Assembly (NCBI GenBank): GCA_013368325.1
Contig: JAACJK010000003.1
Span: 186,001-250,000, forward strand
Direction: 5' to 3'
DNA from: Ephemerocybe angulata
Taxonomy: Eukaryota; Basidiomycota; Agaricomycetes; Agaricales; Psathyrellaceae
DNA length: 64,000 nucleotides
The stretch's first letter is position 1. Every line of letters begins with the position of its first letter. Shown here piece by piece: positions 31,201 to 41,388 of this stretch. The translations under genes and the position numbers were made by a program. Below the pieces are notes generated by a model that had not been told where the DNA came from, did no database searches, and saw nothing but the letters and a program-made list of their open reading frames with translations.

Positions 31201-34200
31201 TCTCTGTTAGAAAGCTGAAAGCAAGAGTTGTTCACCATTTGAATAACGAAGGAAGGTTTCTCAACGTTGGGCGCCTTGACTTGGTTTCAATTTGGAGTAA
31301 CCCCCAACTTTATCCCCAAATGTTTCCCTGGTTATTCCCGTATGGCCTTGGGGGCGTAGGATCTGTTGAAGGGTTGTCAAGTAAAATGCATAAGCGTCGT
31401 CTTCTCATGTACCATGACAAACGCTTTCAAGTTGATCCCAACTTCCCTTTCATTGCCTTCAGCCATGAACAGATGGGGGCAGTTTCAACATCTGGAAGGG
31501 TTGCGACCAACCGAGCAAACTTTGATGAAATAACCAGTCGCTTACTCTCTGTAGATATGACTGTTCTTCAATCCCTGGCGACACGTATGGCTAATGGTGA
31601 AATTGTCAAAGCTGAAACCGATATGGAAAAGCAATGCAAGAAGGTCGTTTCTGATCTTGACTGCATAATGTCAAATGTGAAGGGTTCTATAACAGCTAAA
31701 AAAGGAATGCGCAATGAGGCTTGGTCTTTAGTGGCTAGTCATGGTAGTCCATCTTGGTATTTTACTATGGCGCCTGTTGATACTAAACATCCTTTGTGTA
31801 TCTATTTTGCCTCTGATAATGTCAAATTTACTCCAGACATTGGTCCAGAAAAAGAGAGATTGCTAAAAGTCTGCAAAAATCCGGTCGCCGCTGCACGATT
31901 CTTTCATTATATGGTTTTGATATTTATTCAGGATCTTATGGGGGTCAATATAGATGGCCAAGGCTTATTTGGAGATGTTTCTGCATACTACGGCACTGTT
32001 GAGCAACAGGGGCGATTAACATTGCACTTGCATATGCTTATTTGGCTTAAAGGCAACCTAAGCCCACAGAAAATGAGAGATAAAATTATGAATGATTTGG
32101 TCTGGCAAAAAGCAGTTGTAGAATGGCTCGAGTCGACGCACTGTGGAGAGTTTGCAACTGGTTCGCAATCTGAGGTTACTGCACGTGCTGATACGGCAGA
32201 ACAAAGCGCACCATATGATGAAGTTGAAACTCTTCCAATTGCTCCACCTTCTGGAAAATGTGAAAGTACTATGCCTGACCAAGATGATGTATGCGACTGT
32301 AGATTCTGTAAATCAAAGCAAGGATGGTGGTCGTATTTTCTATACAGATTTGATACAGTGTTTCTACGATCAAATCTGCATTCATGTCAGCGGTACATCA
32401 ACCTAGATGGAACTACAAGCAAGAAAATGGTGTATCGAGCCTGTACTGATAATATATTTAAAAGATGTAGAGCGCGCTTTCCTAGACCTTTACATGCAGA
32501 GACCAAAGTCGATCCAACAACAGGAGCACTCATTATGAAGAAAGGTGAAGCCTGGGTCAATTATGTTAATCGAGTAGTCACATTTGTGTTGGGGTGCAAT
32601 ACTGATGTAACTAGCTTAATGTCTGGTACTGCGGTTAAGGCAGTCATTGTATATGTTACTGATTACATTACCAAGCAAGGATTGAAAACACATGTTCTAT
32701 ACGATGCTATTCAATCAATTATATCCAAAAGCTCAGATATACTGGTTGGTGACATGAAAGCAAAAGAAAAAGCGAGGCGTTTGATGACCAGAATGGTCAA
32801 TTCAATTTCTGCAAAGATGGAGCTAGGTGCTCCAATGATATCTCTATATTTGCTGGAGAATCCTGATCATTACACTAGCCACACATTCAAACCCATGTAT
32901 TGGAAGCAGTATATGTTTGAGGCTAGAAGGGCTTTTCCGACAGAGGCAGAAGATGATGAATTTGACAAAATCATGATCATGAAGAAAGATGGAAAATACA
33001 TTGGCCTCTCATTTGTACATGACTACATCTATCGCCCATCTGAAGCAGAGAACTTGTGTGTGTATGAATTCATTCAACGTTGTACTTCAATTGCTATACC
33101 AAAAGGTGATGTAGACAAGTTGACTAAAAACACGTATAGATTTATGAATGAACACCCTCTTTCAGAAACACATGCTCTAAGAATGAATTGCGGATTGGTC
33201 AATCACATTGTACCTAACATTTTGGGGCCACCATTACCGAGATGTGATGTCGGTGACCAAGGTGACTATGCAGTAGCTATGCTGAGCCTTTTTAAGCCCT
33301 GGAGAAGTGGTATCGATCTGCGTGCTGGATATAGTGGATGGCATGAAGCCTTCAGTAACTACAGCTTTCCTGAACGCTACATTCAGATTATGGCAAATAT
33401 TAACCTTAAATATGAGTGCTTAGATGCAAGAGATGATTACAGAGCACAGATGCATCAGTCAAGTGGAATTTATGATGGACATCTATCTGGAATTGACTTT
33501 GAGCAATGTGAAGATGGAGTATTAGCCTCTGAATGGACAGCTGCACAAGAAGGCCTTGACCTTGATGCTATTGCAAATGGAGCGCTTAGTCCTGCTGAAC
33601 TTGAGAGACTGAAGAAGGTACAAGATATGACTTCTGTGTTACAAGATATTGGGTGGGACCAAGCAGTTGCTAAGGATAAGGCACAAATTAGAACAAACCA
33701 TCCATCTAAGATGCCACCTTCGCATTGGAAAGCACTTGTACAGAATAAACGAGTAGAGATTATGGATGCTCGAGCTACGCAAATGCCTACAACTTATGAA
33801 GGTAAAAAAGACCTTCAGAAAAGGTGCAAACTAGATGGCAATGTGTTCATTGCAGATAAGTCATACTTACTAAAAAGTTTTTCACTCAATGAAGAAGAGC
33901 ATCAGACATTTGTCAATGAAAGTATAAATCAATTTAGTCTCAATTACGAACAAGAGAAAGCTTTCCGCATTGTAGCTAATCATGCAGCTGATCCATATTC
34001 TGAGGTGCTACACATGTATATTGGAGGAATGGGTGGGACTGGCAAATCACAGGTTTTAAAAGCATTATCGTTCTTCTTTAGACTACGCAAAGAGTCTTAT
34101 AAACTTATAGTTGTTGCACCCACTGGGAGTGCTGCAGCTTTACTAGGCGGTATGACCTATCATACAGCATTTGGCATAAATGATAAAACTAGCAAGACTA

Positions 34201-36677
34201 ACTTAGCATCTATCAAAGATCGACTAACTGGCGTTGAGTACATATTTTTTGATGAAGTCTCTATGCTCAGTTGTCGTGATATTTACCGTATTAGTGAACG
34301 TTTATGCCACACTCTTAATAATCCAGATGAAAGCTTTGGTGGACTTAACATGATTTTAGTTGGTGATTTTGCTCAATTGCCTCCTGTAGTAGGAGGCGAG
34401 GCAGCATCTTTGTATGGACATATCGAGTATTCTTCTACTAATCTGAATAAGCAAAAGGAGTTAATTGGCCAATGCATATGGCACGAGTTTACCACTGTAG
34501 TTATGCTTACAGAAAACATGCGGCAGGTAAAGCCAGGTGATGAGGCTTTTTGTACAATGTTAGAGAATATGCGGTATAAAGCATGCACATGGGATGATAT
34601 CAAGTTCTTGCGCTCACATATTTCATCAATTTTAAGTGGTCGATCTTCAATCTGTAGTTCTGAATTTAGAAATGTCTCAGTTATCACTACTCGTAACCTT
34701 CTCAAAGATACAATGAATGATATTGGATCAAAACGATTTGCAACTGAATCAAATCAGGAGCTTGTGTACTTCTATTCAGAAGATCATATATCTATAGAGT
34801 CTGGTGAATCAACTAGGCGTAGACTCAAAGGCAAGAGCACTGCACATATTATCAATGAAGCTATGCAAAGAGACTTATGGTATCAGATTCCCTCTACTAC
34901 TGACAAACATGTACCTGGAAGATTGGGTATATGCATCGGCCTGCCTGTTTTGATACGTAATAATAGTGCAACTGAGCTAGGGATTACAAATGGGCAAGAA
35001 GGTTTCATTCATAGCTGGCAGTCTACAGTAGGCTCTAGAGGTCAACCTGTTCTTGAAACTGTCTTTGTGGAATTGGTCAATCCACCATCAAAAATCAATC
35101 TGAGAGGATTACCAGAAAATGTTGTTCCTATACTACCAACAACTACACACCAACTCATCTGTTCACTGCGGGGTGGCACAAAAGTTTTGATTGACCGTAC
35201 CCAAGTCGATATGTTACCCAATTTTGCAATGACTGACTTTGCTTCTCAAGGAAAGACAAGAGAATTTAATGTAGTTGATCTCCAAGCTTGCAGAACACAT
35301 CACTCAATGTATACAGCATTATCGCGTGGAACATCAGCAGAAGGGACATTATTGCTACGAGATTTTTCACCAAGTATTGTTATGAATGGGATATCAGGCA
35401 GGCAGCGCCAAGAGTTCAGAGAGTTAGCCTTACTTCATGAGATAACTGAATTGCGGTATAAGGGTTTACTGCCTGTTGAGATTTTTGGCATCCATAGAAA
35501 AGAATTGATTGCATCATTCCGCAAGTGGAAAGGCGAGTGTTATGTGCCTAAAAGTATCCATAAATCTCTAAGGTGGAATAATGACAAGCCCTGGGCTGTA
35601 GATGACAACCCACACTTAGAGTGGCAAATTGTAAAAGAAGATCAAAAACGCACAAAAAATGTAGCTAGCTCCAAAAATTTGGATCCTTTTAAGGCATTTG
35701 TACCTGCAGTAGGCTCAAATAGTCTTAAGCGTAAGTCTACGCCCAATAATATTAGTGATGAAGATAGATTCAAAAAGCTAAAACTTGATGATACAGGTAG
35801 AGATTCTGTAAATGATGTTGATATGATAGACCTGCAGACTCAGCCTATCACTATTCAAGATATCTCTCTTCCCGGATCACAGTGGCAAAATAATAGTTGT
35901 GCTTATGACTCAATGCTTTGCATTTTGTATGCTATATGGATCACTAATCCTCAGCAATGGTCTGCTTATTTTGCATCGGTACAGATTCCAGAGACTACTG
36001 AGGCATTAGCAATAGGATTTGAGGAATATCGCACCAAAAGAGGTACACTTGAAGCAGCACGTGAGAATTGGAGACAGAGTATGGCACACTTATCTCCAGA
36101 TTTGTTTCATCTGGGAAACTATACCAGTGTTATCAATCTAATCGACTCTATGTTTGTATTTGAAAACCCAGTATACAAGATACCCCAAGTTTGTGATCAT
36201 TGTGATGAACCTGATAGAAGACGGGGTTATATGCATACAGCAAACCTTCAACTTAATGCAGATGATGAAGGTTCATCTATCCAGACATGGCTAACTCCAG
36301 ATTTGTTTGCTAATGTTCAAGAAGACTTGCAGTGCCAAATTTGCAATAGACAGCTTGCATCTAGAATCAGGCTATTAAGCAATGCAAGTCACATAGTATG
36401 GGTAGCGTTTGATAGACATGAGCACATGCAAATATCAACTTTGCTCAATATACCAACTGAAGGTGGAGAGGTACAAGAGTATATATTAGCAGGTATTATA
36501 TACTATGGAGGATCACATTTTACTTCTCGGATAATCAAAGGAGACCAAGTCTGGTACCATGATGGCATGATCAATGGTGGGCAAGCAGAGTATGAAGGTA
36601 TAATATTTGCACTAGGTGACCTTAAGCATAAAGAGAACAAGAATGTGCAATCAGCTATCTATATTCCCAAGCTATGA
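28284..36677 (+). CDS. Helitron replication initiator / PIF1-type helicase with C-terminal USP-like domain
   Basis: 2797 uninterrupted codons from ATG at 28284. Order: signal-like hydrophobic start, 27 bp-unit and 39 bp-unit repeat regions (residues about 155-525), Cys-rich DUF6570-like domain (about 690-880, with CDDCRASLRKGDIPKYALAN), Helitron-type N domain, HUH nuclease motif HLHMLIWLKG near residue 1248, paired tyrosines in YVTDYITK near 1456-1460, PIF1 helicase with GGMGGTGKSQ (about 1914) and FFDEVSML (about 1987). Last is a region with NNSCAYDSML (Cys about 2539), two CxxC pairs, and GGSHFTSRI (His about 2744) followed by WYHDG, the Cys-box/His-box layout of ubiquitin-specific proteases. 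Function: nicks, unwinds and mobilises the element in the nucleus. The role of the protease-like tail is unknown. Some introns could be hidden in the repeat region. Confidence 0.88.
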   Translation: MNFTLSRPLSGLFLHFHGGDPLAIGAPAHCSLSSGLIGSPLFSFSSINTLLHSPVRPRILSSSMLRAPHAITQTSIPRPSSLLPSCSSKPTPPADAPSLAQSSSKTLPLVSAHLSTLESSSMCPSLALLPTQTSNSHSPFLLYDSFPRALPANASASTPPSNARSTVLLRSAHLADTPLIPNSLNLCSDSCLSAPPTPDACSLCSTCLPDLPCSLTSCSDTRSCSDTRSVSPLLSNARLPDLYSNTCSLDLLSSTCASDTRLAAQLLATAHSPGALSNVCSPDILSNVFSPSSDLLPGTRSSSLPSCPCLPHRVGSITVPRAEFDSVTESDMPRAGSGSIAECDMPRLGSDSIAECNVPRVGSITVPRVGSDPVAECDVPQAGSGSIAECDAPQVGSGSIAERDVPRTGSISIAECDVPRVGSISIAQCDVPRAGSNSIAECDAPRVGSNSIAECAVPQLGSNSTAVCEVPRAGSGLSAECEVPQAGIGLMCECHVPRVGPKSIAECGVPRAGTNAMASKTPRGILSPVGGALSKAIPFAPALDQYIITLHRSADFPGYLLKFVSYGPVAVKKTHFDSVQNIMYARLPLGILAQLLSITTARDVLLHHGVVLPARAKRADVDAALSTHQCNMCVDCAAELEIVPGKQMQSNVRNRSHRAQNKLKAFEPTSEKKSLEFLHEDIGNTSFPPPPLTPDVEMEIIARACTKFDPSQFEEAGCAVCGMLIPLKQLSKLKAIQGHLNVLIRDGCAKRERKSEKDTAKEYNAPVIDDTCDKVCDDCRASLRKGDIPKYALANGLWLGNIPRELSELRYVERLLIAKVRHTVCWAKVSTGMRKMKANFVAFESPMPQIYERLPPPREDIEEVLAILFTGPTKPDHATYKRTPFLVRRNHVAQALKWLKLNHSDYANIDISQKNLDSYPEDVPPVTVEYIQKIGNKLAESTSIHDMDDEDGTEEGECPFTVHGITAQDIETVSVRKLKARVVHHLNNEGRFLNVGRLDLVSIWSNPQLYPQMFPWLFPYGLGGVGSVEGLSSKMHKRRLLMYHDKRFQVDPNFPFIAFSHEQMGAVSTSGRVATNRANFDEITSRLLSVDMTVLQSLATRMANGEIVKAETDMEKQCKKVVSDLDCIMSNVKGSITAKKGMRNEAWSLVASHGSPSWYFTMAPVDTKHPLCIYFASDNVKFTPDIGPEKERLLKVCKNPVAAARFFHYMVLIFIQDLMGVNIDGQGLFGDVSAYYGTVEQQGRLTLHLHMLIWLKGNLSPQKMRDKIMNDLVWQKAVVEWLESTHCGEFATGSQSEVTARADTAEQSAPYDEVETLPIAPPSGKCESTMPDQDDVCDCRFCKSKQGWWSYFLYRFDTVFLRSNLHSCQRYINLDGTTSKKMVYRACTDNIFKRCRARFPRPLHAETKVDPTTGALIMKKGEAWVNYVNRVVTFVLGCNTDVTSLMSGTAVKAVIVYVTDYITKQGLKTHVLYDAIQSIISKSSDILVGDMKAKEKARRLMTRMVNSISAKMELGAPMISLYLLENPDHYTSHTFKPMYWKQYMFEARRAFPTEAEDDEFDKIMIMKKDGKYIGLSFVHDYIYRPSEAENLCVYEFIQRCTSIAIPKGDVDKLTKNTYRFMNEHPLSETHALRMNCGLVNHIVPNILGPPLPRCDVGDQGDYAVAMLSLFKPWRSGIDLRAGYSGWHEAFSNYSFPERYIQIMANINLKYECLDARDDYRAQMHQSSGIYDGHLSGIDFEQCEDGVLASEWTAAQEGLDLDAIANGALSPAELERLKKVQDMTSVLQDIGWDQAVAKDKAQIRTNHPSKMPPSHWKALVQNKRVEIMDARATQMPTTYEGKKDLQKRCKLDGNVFIADKSYLLKSFSLNEEEHQTFVNESINQFSLNYEQEKAFRIVANHAADPYSEVLHMYIGGMGGTGKSQVLKALSFFFRLRKESYKLIVVAPTGSAAALLGGMTYHTAFGINDKTSKTNLASIKDRLTGVEYIFFDEVSMLSCRDIYRISERLCHTLNNPDESFGGLNMILVGDFAQLPPVVGGEAASLYGHIEYSSTNLNKQKELIGQCIWHEFTTVVMLTENMRQVKPGDEAFCTMLENMRYKACTWDDIKFLRSHISSILSGRSSICSSEFRNVSVITTRNLLKDTMNDIGSKRFATESNQELVYFYSEDHISIESGESTRRRLKGKSTAHIINEAMQRDLWYQIPSTTDKHVPGRLGICIGLPVLIRNNSATELGITNGQEGFIHSWQSTVGSRGQPVLETVFVELVNPPSKINLRGLPENVVPILPTTTHQLICSLRGGTKVLIDRTQVDMLPNFAMTDFASQGKTREFNVVDLQACRTHHSMYTALSRGTSAEGTLLLRDFSPSIVMNGISGRQRQEFRELALLHEITELRYKGLLPVEIFGIHRKELIASFRKWKGECYVPKSIHKSLRWNNDKPWAVDDNPHLEWQIVKEDQKRTKNVASSKNLDPFKAFVPAVGSNSLKRKSTPNNISDEDRFKKLKLDDTGRDSVNDVDMIDLQTQPITIQDISLPGSQWQNNSCAYDSMLCILYAIWITNPQQWSAYFASVQIPETTEALAIGFEEYRTKRGTLEAARENWRQSMAHLSPDLFHLGNYTSVINLIDSMFVFENPVYKIPQVCDHCDEPDRRRGYMHTANLQLNADDEGSSIQTWLTPDLFANVQEDLQCQICNRQLASRIRLLSNASHIVWVAFDRHEHMQISTLLNIPTEGGEVQEYILAGIIYYGGSHFTSRIIKGDQVWYHDGMINGGQAEYEGIIFALGDLKHKENKNVQSAIYIPKL
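28750..29110 (+). repeat. 27 bp degenerate tandem repeats in Helitron ORF, right copy
   Basis: Diverged units such as CTCCAATGCTCGCTYRCCGG, corresponding in position to the 27 bp array of the left copy but different in sequence phase and translation. Confidence 0.6.
29227..29860 (+). repeat. 39 bp tandem repeats in Helitron ORF, right copy
   Basis: About 16 units encoding ECDVPRVGSxSIA-like 13-mers. Each carries a GTGCCCCGAGTGGGGTC-type C4...G4 core. The units are more numerous than in the left copy. Confidence 0.85.
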
Positions 36678-36780
36678 AATGCTTTACACCAAAAATGAGT
36701 TAGATTGTTGTCGATTAGAGTCAAACCCTGAATACGGACTCGTAACAAGCCGCGCATTGCGACGGCCACTGCGCAAGTGG

Positions 36781-37690
36781 ATTTGGCGAGCGGGGGCGTG
36801 GTAGAACAGGGAAAGCGCGCGCCGCCTACCCCGACCACCCTTTGGAAAATGATGCATTAGGTGGAGGGAGAACGTACCGGAACGTACCCTGCGGATATTA
36901 CCACGCGAGCGATGCAGGCACGATCAGCTTGAGAAGGCTGTCGGCAAGTCCTGATCCCATCACAATCACATATGGCAATGGGGGCGGGGGCGGGAGAACG
37001 CTTACGAAGCGAAGCTGGCGGGATGACGCCTAGCCGGCATAATTGGGTACACCTAAAGGTAATGCATTATTAATGCATTGCACGGGACTTTTTATGCATC
37101 GCGAAGTCCCCCCCGAAGGCGGATGATAGCTGAAGGGATTAATGCACCACGAGTCGCGCATTGATCATCGCGAAAAGTGCACAACTTTGACAGGACCGGC
37201 TGGCAGGACCACACGAGAAACAGATGATGACGCTTTAAAGTTGAAGGTATGGGGGCTGGTGCCTTCCTTCGGGATGCATTTTATTTAGCTAGCATGCTCA
37301 CTGTATAGCGGTCCGCCAAATTATTTATCGGGATTCTGGGCAGAGCAGTTGGGAAGATTCGTGGGAAGTTCATCATGGGGATAATAAGTTCGCACGAAAG
37401 CCCCTCCCATTCTTGCCTCCGCTCTCTCATCGCGATTTCGTCAAGGTTCGTGCACCTTCGGGGCGCTCCAGATTCCTCCCTTATCTGAGGACCCATGGGA
37501 GAACTGCTTGAAGGCACGAAAAAGGTATTGGGGTCAAACTCCCCGATCTGGTCCCTCGATGTGACTTGGAGAGGGGATAGAGGACGCTGGGAGGGAGATA
37601 CGTCGTGCATTGAGAGGTCGAATGTCAAGACCCAAATACAAGTACATGTTGAGTACGTGGTGTAGGTACTAGGACTGGAAAGTGGCTTTG
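36781..37690. other. intergenic, no gene seen; five ATGCAT sites
   Basis: Spacer between the Helitron and the MFS gene. Between 36847 and 37280 it has five ATGCAT sites (two in TAATGCATTATTAATGCAT) and text resembling the interior of the fold-back element. No supported coding frame. Confidence 0.45.
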
Positions 37691-39989
37691 ATGGCTTTTG
37701 CTGGGGTGACGGAGAGTAAGGCAGAGGTAAGGGTAGCGGAGGTGGGGCTAGCGATGACGACAGGGGTCAAGGAAGAGGAGGGGGAGGGTGGTGGTGGTGG
37801 AGGGGACACCGCGGCGTTCGTGCAGAAGACGCGCGACTTTGGCTTCCTGCCGATCCCACCACATCTGCGCTACGACCCCGCGCGCCTCGGGCTGAACATC
37901 GCCTTCGGGTTCGCCAGTACATTCAGTGCGTACCCTCCCCCTCTCCTCGTAACATACCTAACCTAATCTAATCTAATATGTGAATGGTGTAGTTGTATCA
38001 AACCTCTACTACAACCAACCCCTCCTAATCCAACTCTCGCACTCCTTCGACACAAGCTACGGAATCGTCTCCAGCGTTCCCTCGCTCGTGCAGGCGGGCT
38101 ACGCCACGGGCCTCCTCCTCATCTCGCCCCTCGGCGACCTCCTCCCGCGTCGCCCCCTCGTCCTCCTCACCGTCACCCTCAGCACGAGCCTCACCGTCCC
38201 CCTCGCGCTCACCAGTAACCTGCGCGCCTTCCAAGTGCTGTGCTATTTTGTGGGGATCAGCACGGTCACGCCGCAGATTCTTATACCGCTTGCGGCGGAC
38301 TTGGCGCCGCCGGAGAGGAGGGCGGGCGCGATAAGTATCGTGCTGAGCGGGTTGTTGTTTGGGATACTTATTGCAAGGGTGCTTAGTGGTGTTATAGCGG
38401 AATTCGCGTCGTGGCGCGTGGTGTACTACTTTGCTATTGGGGTGCAGAGTCTGGTTCTGGTTGGGGCGTATTGGCTGCTCCCTGATTATCCGAGCAAGAA
38501 CACGGGGACGGGGGAGGAGAGGCTCACTTATGGCAAGATCCTGGGCAGTATGGCGCGGTACGCGGTGACGGAACCCGTCCTCGTGCAATGCACGCTCGTC
38601 AACCTCGCCAGCGCAGCCGCCTTTGGCAACTTCTGGGTCACACTAACCTTCCTCCTTGGGGGGGAGCCGTACAACTACTCTACGTGCGTGGACCTTTCCT
38701 TTTCGCTTTCTCTGCTGTTTTGCTTCTTCAACTTGAAGGAGGGGTTGGGAGTGTGGACGGCTGGCTAACGCAGTGTTTTGTTGCAGGCTTGTTATTGGAC
38801 TGTTCGGCCTCGTAGGTATGGCGGGTGTCTCCTTCGGACCCTTAGTGGGGTACACAATCGACAAGCTCGTGCCGTGGTACGCCTCGCTCGTCGCCGTCGC
38901 CGGGTCTATCGTCTTTCAGGTGCGTTCATTCGTCCGTTCGTCCGTTCTTTCGTTCGTGCGTTTGTCTGCCGTAAGTCGTTTTTGTTTCCGGCCCCGTTCT
39001 CGTTCTCGTCCGAATTCTCGAATCCGTTCTCGTCGGTCGGTCGAGAGTTCTTTCTCAGAGCGAGGGTTCGCGTTCACGTTCTCTGGTACCAAGAACGAGG
39101 AACGTGGCCGAGTTCTCGTTACGAGCGAGAACAGGACGAGTGCGATTCTTTGTAGATCGCGAAGGCTGATTATATTATGGTTTGTTCTTGCGCGTGTAGG
39201 TTATATAGACGGCTGCGGGGGACCAGAGTGTAGCGGCGGTTGTGCTTGCTGCGTTTGGGCTGGATGTGTTCAGGCAGATGTTGCAGGTTTCGCTTACGAC
39301 GGCGGCATTTAGGTGCGTTCTCCTCCCCTACAGCCGCGGCTTCGAATACGAAGAGGGATGGATACGAATACGAATGCAAATGCTAATTACACCCACTCCC
39401 TCCCTCTCTGTTAGTATATCAACCCGCGCCCGCCTCAACGCCGTCCTAATCCTCGGCATATTCCTCGGACAGGTCACAGGCACCGCCCTCGGCACATCTT
39501 CGTCACCTACGGCTTCCGCGCGAACGCCGCGTTCTGCTTGGGGCTGATGGGGCTGCAGCTGGGGTGCGGAGGGGGGTGTGGGTGGGGTGGGGCGCGGGGA
39601 AAGGACGGTGGGAGTGGAGGAGGGGGAAGGAGGATGAGGATGGAGACGGTTCGGAGAAGGAATTGGGGGTTGGGGAGGGAGGGAGAGAGGGGTTGGGGAT
39701 TGTGAATGGGGATGGGGATGGGGGTGTGCGCCCCCCGCTTCCGCCTCCGCCGTTTACGATGCTTGGGAAGAGGAGTGAGAGTGGGTGGAGTGGGATGACG
39801 AAAGCGAGTGAGGGTGGGGGTGGGGTGACGAAAGGGAGTGAGGGCGGTGTGGGTGTGGGTAAGGCGAGTTCGACGGCGGGGCTTGGGTTTGTGGTGGAGG
39901 GTGTGGAGATGGAGATGGGTGTGTGCGTGAAGGGGGAGGGTGGGGCGCGGAGGTTGAGTTTGGAGTTGGAGAGGCAGGTTGGGAGATGA
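37691..39989 (+). CDS. MFS transporter, last exon apparently frameshifted
   Basis: Exons: 37691-37925, 37993-38683, 38787-38919, 39209-39312, then 39415 onward. The product is a multi-pass plasma-membrane permease of the major facilitator superfamily, substrate unknown. After a hydrophilic Gly-rich N-terminus come the first helices (SNLYYNQPLLIQLSHSF) and a typical loop (GDLLPRRPLVLL after TM2), about ten hydrophobic segments in all. In the last exon the frame from 39416 (STRARLNAVLILGIFLGQ) stops at 39547. The family-like continuation IFVTYGFRANAAFCLGL lies in the -1 frame from 39496, and a further frame change at about 39564 leads into RRGVWVGWGAGKG to a stop at 39989. Two 1 bp losses, assembly errors, or an unrecognised intron would explain this. 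The 289 nt intron at 38920-39208 is long and has CGTTC-type simple repeats. Confidence 0.65.
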
Positions 39990-40493
39990 GGGGTGTGTGT
40001 GTGAGGGAGTGGGGGTGAGAGGGAATTTTTGTTTGTTTGTTTGTTCGGTGGTGGTGTTTACTATCTTGCTTGCGTTTTGTTTTTGTTTTTTGTTTTGCTC
40101 TTGTTAGACGTTGTATTAGCTTACCGTGGGTAGAGGATGGATGGATGGACGTGTGGGTTCTGGTACTATGTGTTCTTTGTGAGCGATTATTTGAAAGGAT
40201 TTTCATGCTTGGATGTCGCGATGCGTTGTGCGTGTGAACTTGGTGTTTTCTAGGATTCGGCGAGCCGGCGCTTAGTATCTTGTATTGTAAACATTCTGTA
40301 AAACCTACCGCCCTTCCGGCCTTGCAAGAAATAAATAGTTTATGGCATGGTGTCAAAGGTTGGAACCTTGCTGATATCTGCGTAAGTTGTCCGACGGCGG
40401 CAGCGGGAATTAACGTTGCTGTTACTGGAGCCTGCCAGTGGTTGATGACTTGACTGCAGGAGGACACATACATACATACATGTTACGTAGAGC
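39990..40493. other. intergenic, no gene seen
   Basis: Follows the MFS gene. T-rich GTTTGTTTG runs near 40030 and an ACATACATACATACATG simple repeat near 40466. No coding frame supported. Confidence 0.45.
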
Positions 40494-40525
40494 CGTGACA
40501 CCCGACTGCTAAGATTTAACTGGGC

Positions 40526-41115
40526 CAAGGGGCCATCTTCCGAGCAGCCGCCGTATGGCTAGACTCGAAACCAGAACCTTGGGGTGTGGTAGGTTATTAA
40601 CTCCAGTAACGGCTGGTCTCGAGCCTACCGTATGGCAGGTTGACACCTCGGGAACTGATTTGCATTTCGGGGTCCTCGCTCTTAGAGCGAGAAGACCTCG
40701 ACTTTGTGGACGTCTTCTGGTAGATAAATAGTCACGGTTTATAGATATCCTGTGCTATATCATTCAATGCAATAGTGCTAAATGTGATTCACCCGTTTGA
40801 GGGATTCTCTAACCAAATCTTAGCCTCCATAAATGCTGATGAATTAGAGGTGTTTGCGCGTTAGTGGTGAGCGCTCTGTACAGGCTATTCCAAGCCCAAT
40901 TACATCCTGGATGTTAGACGTGGTACTTTAAGGTGGTATTATCACTTTTCTTTGAAAATAAGACATTCTATGTAGGTGGAAAGGTACCTTCTGGCATCGA
41001 CCCAGTAGCCCTATGTTTTGGCTTCTTTCCAAATAAGGAGTAGGACCCCGTAAGCAATTTTGGGCCCCGACCCCTACATGCTGAAATTCCCGGCTGTTCG
41101 GGAGATGACCCCTTG
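40526..41115. mobile_element. 590 bp hAT-like MITE
   Basis: Terminal inverted repeats of about 24 bp beginning CAAGGGGYCATCTYCCGARC, flanked by an 8 bp duplication AACTGGGC / AACTGGGT (40518-40525, 41116-41123). The related locus near 53925-53935 has a single AACTGGGC and no insert, giving the empty site. No ORF inside. The terminal CAAGG fits the hAT YARNG pattern. Confidence 0.8.
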
Positions 41116-41214
41116 AACTGGGTTACTAGTATTGGGGGATTCGGACATCCCGGGCCCCGGCTAGAATTAATTTGATTGTAACGTAAAAAACAGCGAGCTG
41201 CGAGGATGGCCAGG

Positions 41215-41221
41215 TATAAAA
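41215..41221 (+). promoter_or_regulatory. TATA box of SSP1
   Basis: TATAAAA 117 bp before the SSP1 ATG. It is conserved at the equivalent place before SSP3 (53806-53800, minus strand). Confidence 0.6.
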
Positions 41222-41388
41222 GGTCGTTGGAATGGATCATCTGCATTCCAACACCTCACTACTCTCCTTCTCCTCACTCTACCCTCCAAATTGCTCAATC
41301 TCACGGTCCTTAGACGCACTACTCTCCCAAGTCAAAAATGCGTGTATCTTCCATCTTTGCATTGGTGCCTCTCGCGCTCTCCCTTGCG

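Larger units (their letters stand above)
28140..36780 (+). mobile_element. Helitron-like element, right copy (ORF intact)
   Basis: Plus-strand copy related to 11873-21180. The 5' similarity begins near 28145 (GACATCACCCGACACCGC). The 3' end is marked by the shared TACGGACTCGTAACAAGCC block and a CCACT-GCGCA-AGTGG hairpin at 36766-36780, after which the two copies diverge. Exact termini are not proven. Confidence 0.7.

Noticed and set aside
39754..40473. 239-codon minus-strand frame, His/Pro/Ser-rich
   Set aside because: Arises from the G-rich MFS tail read backwards; no motif.
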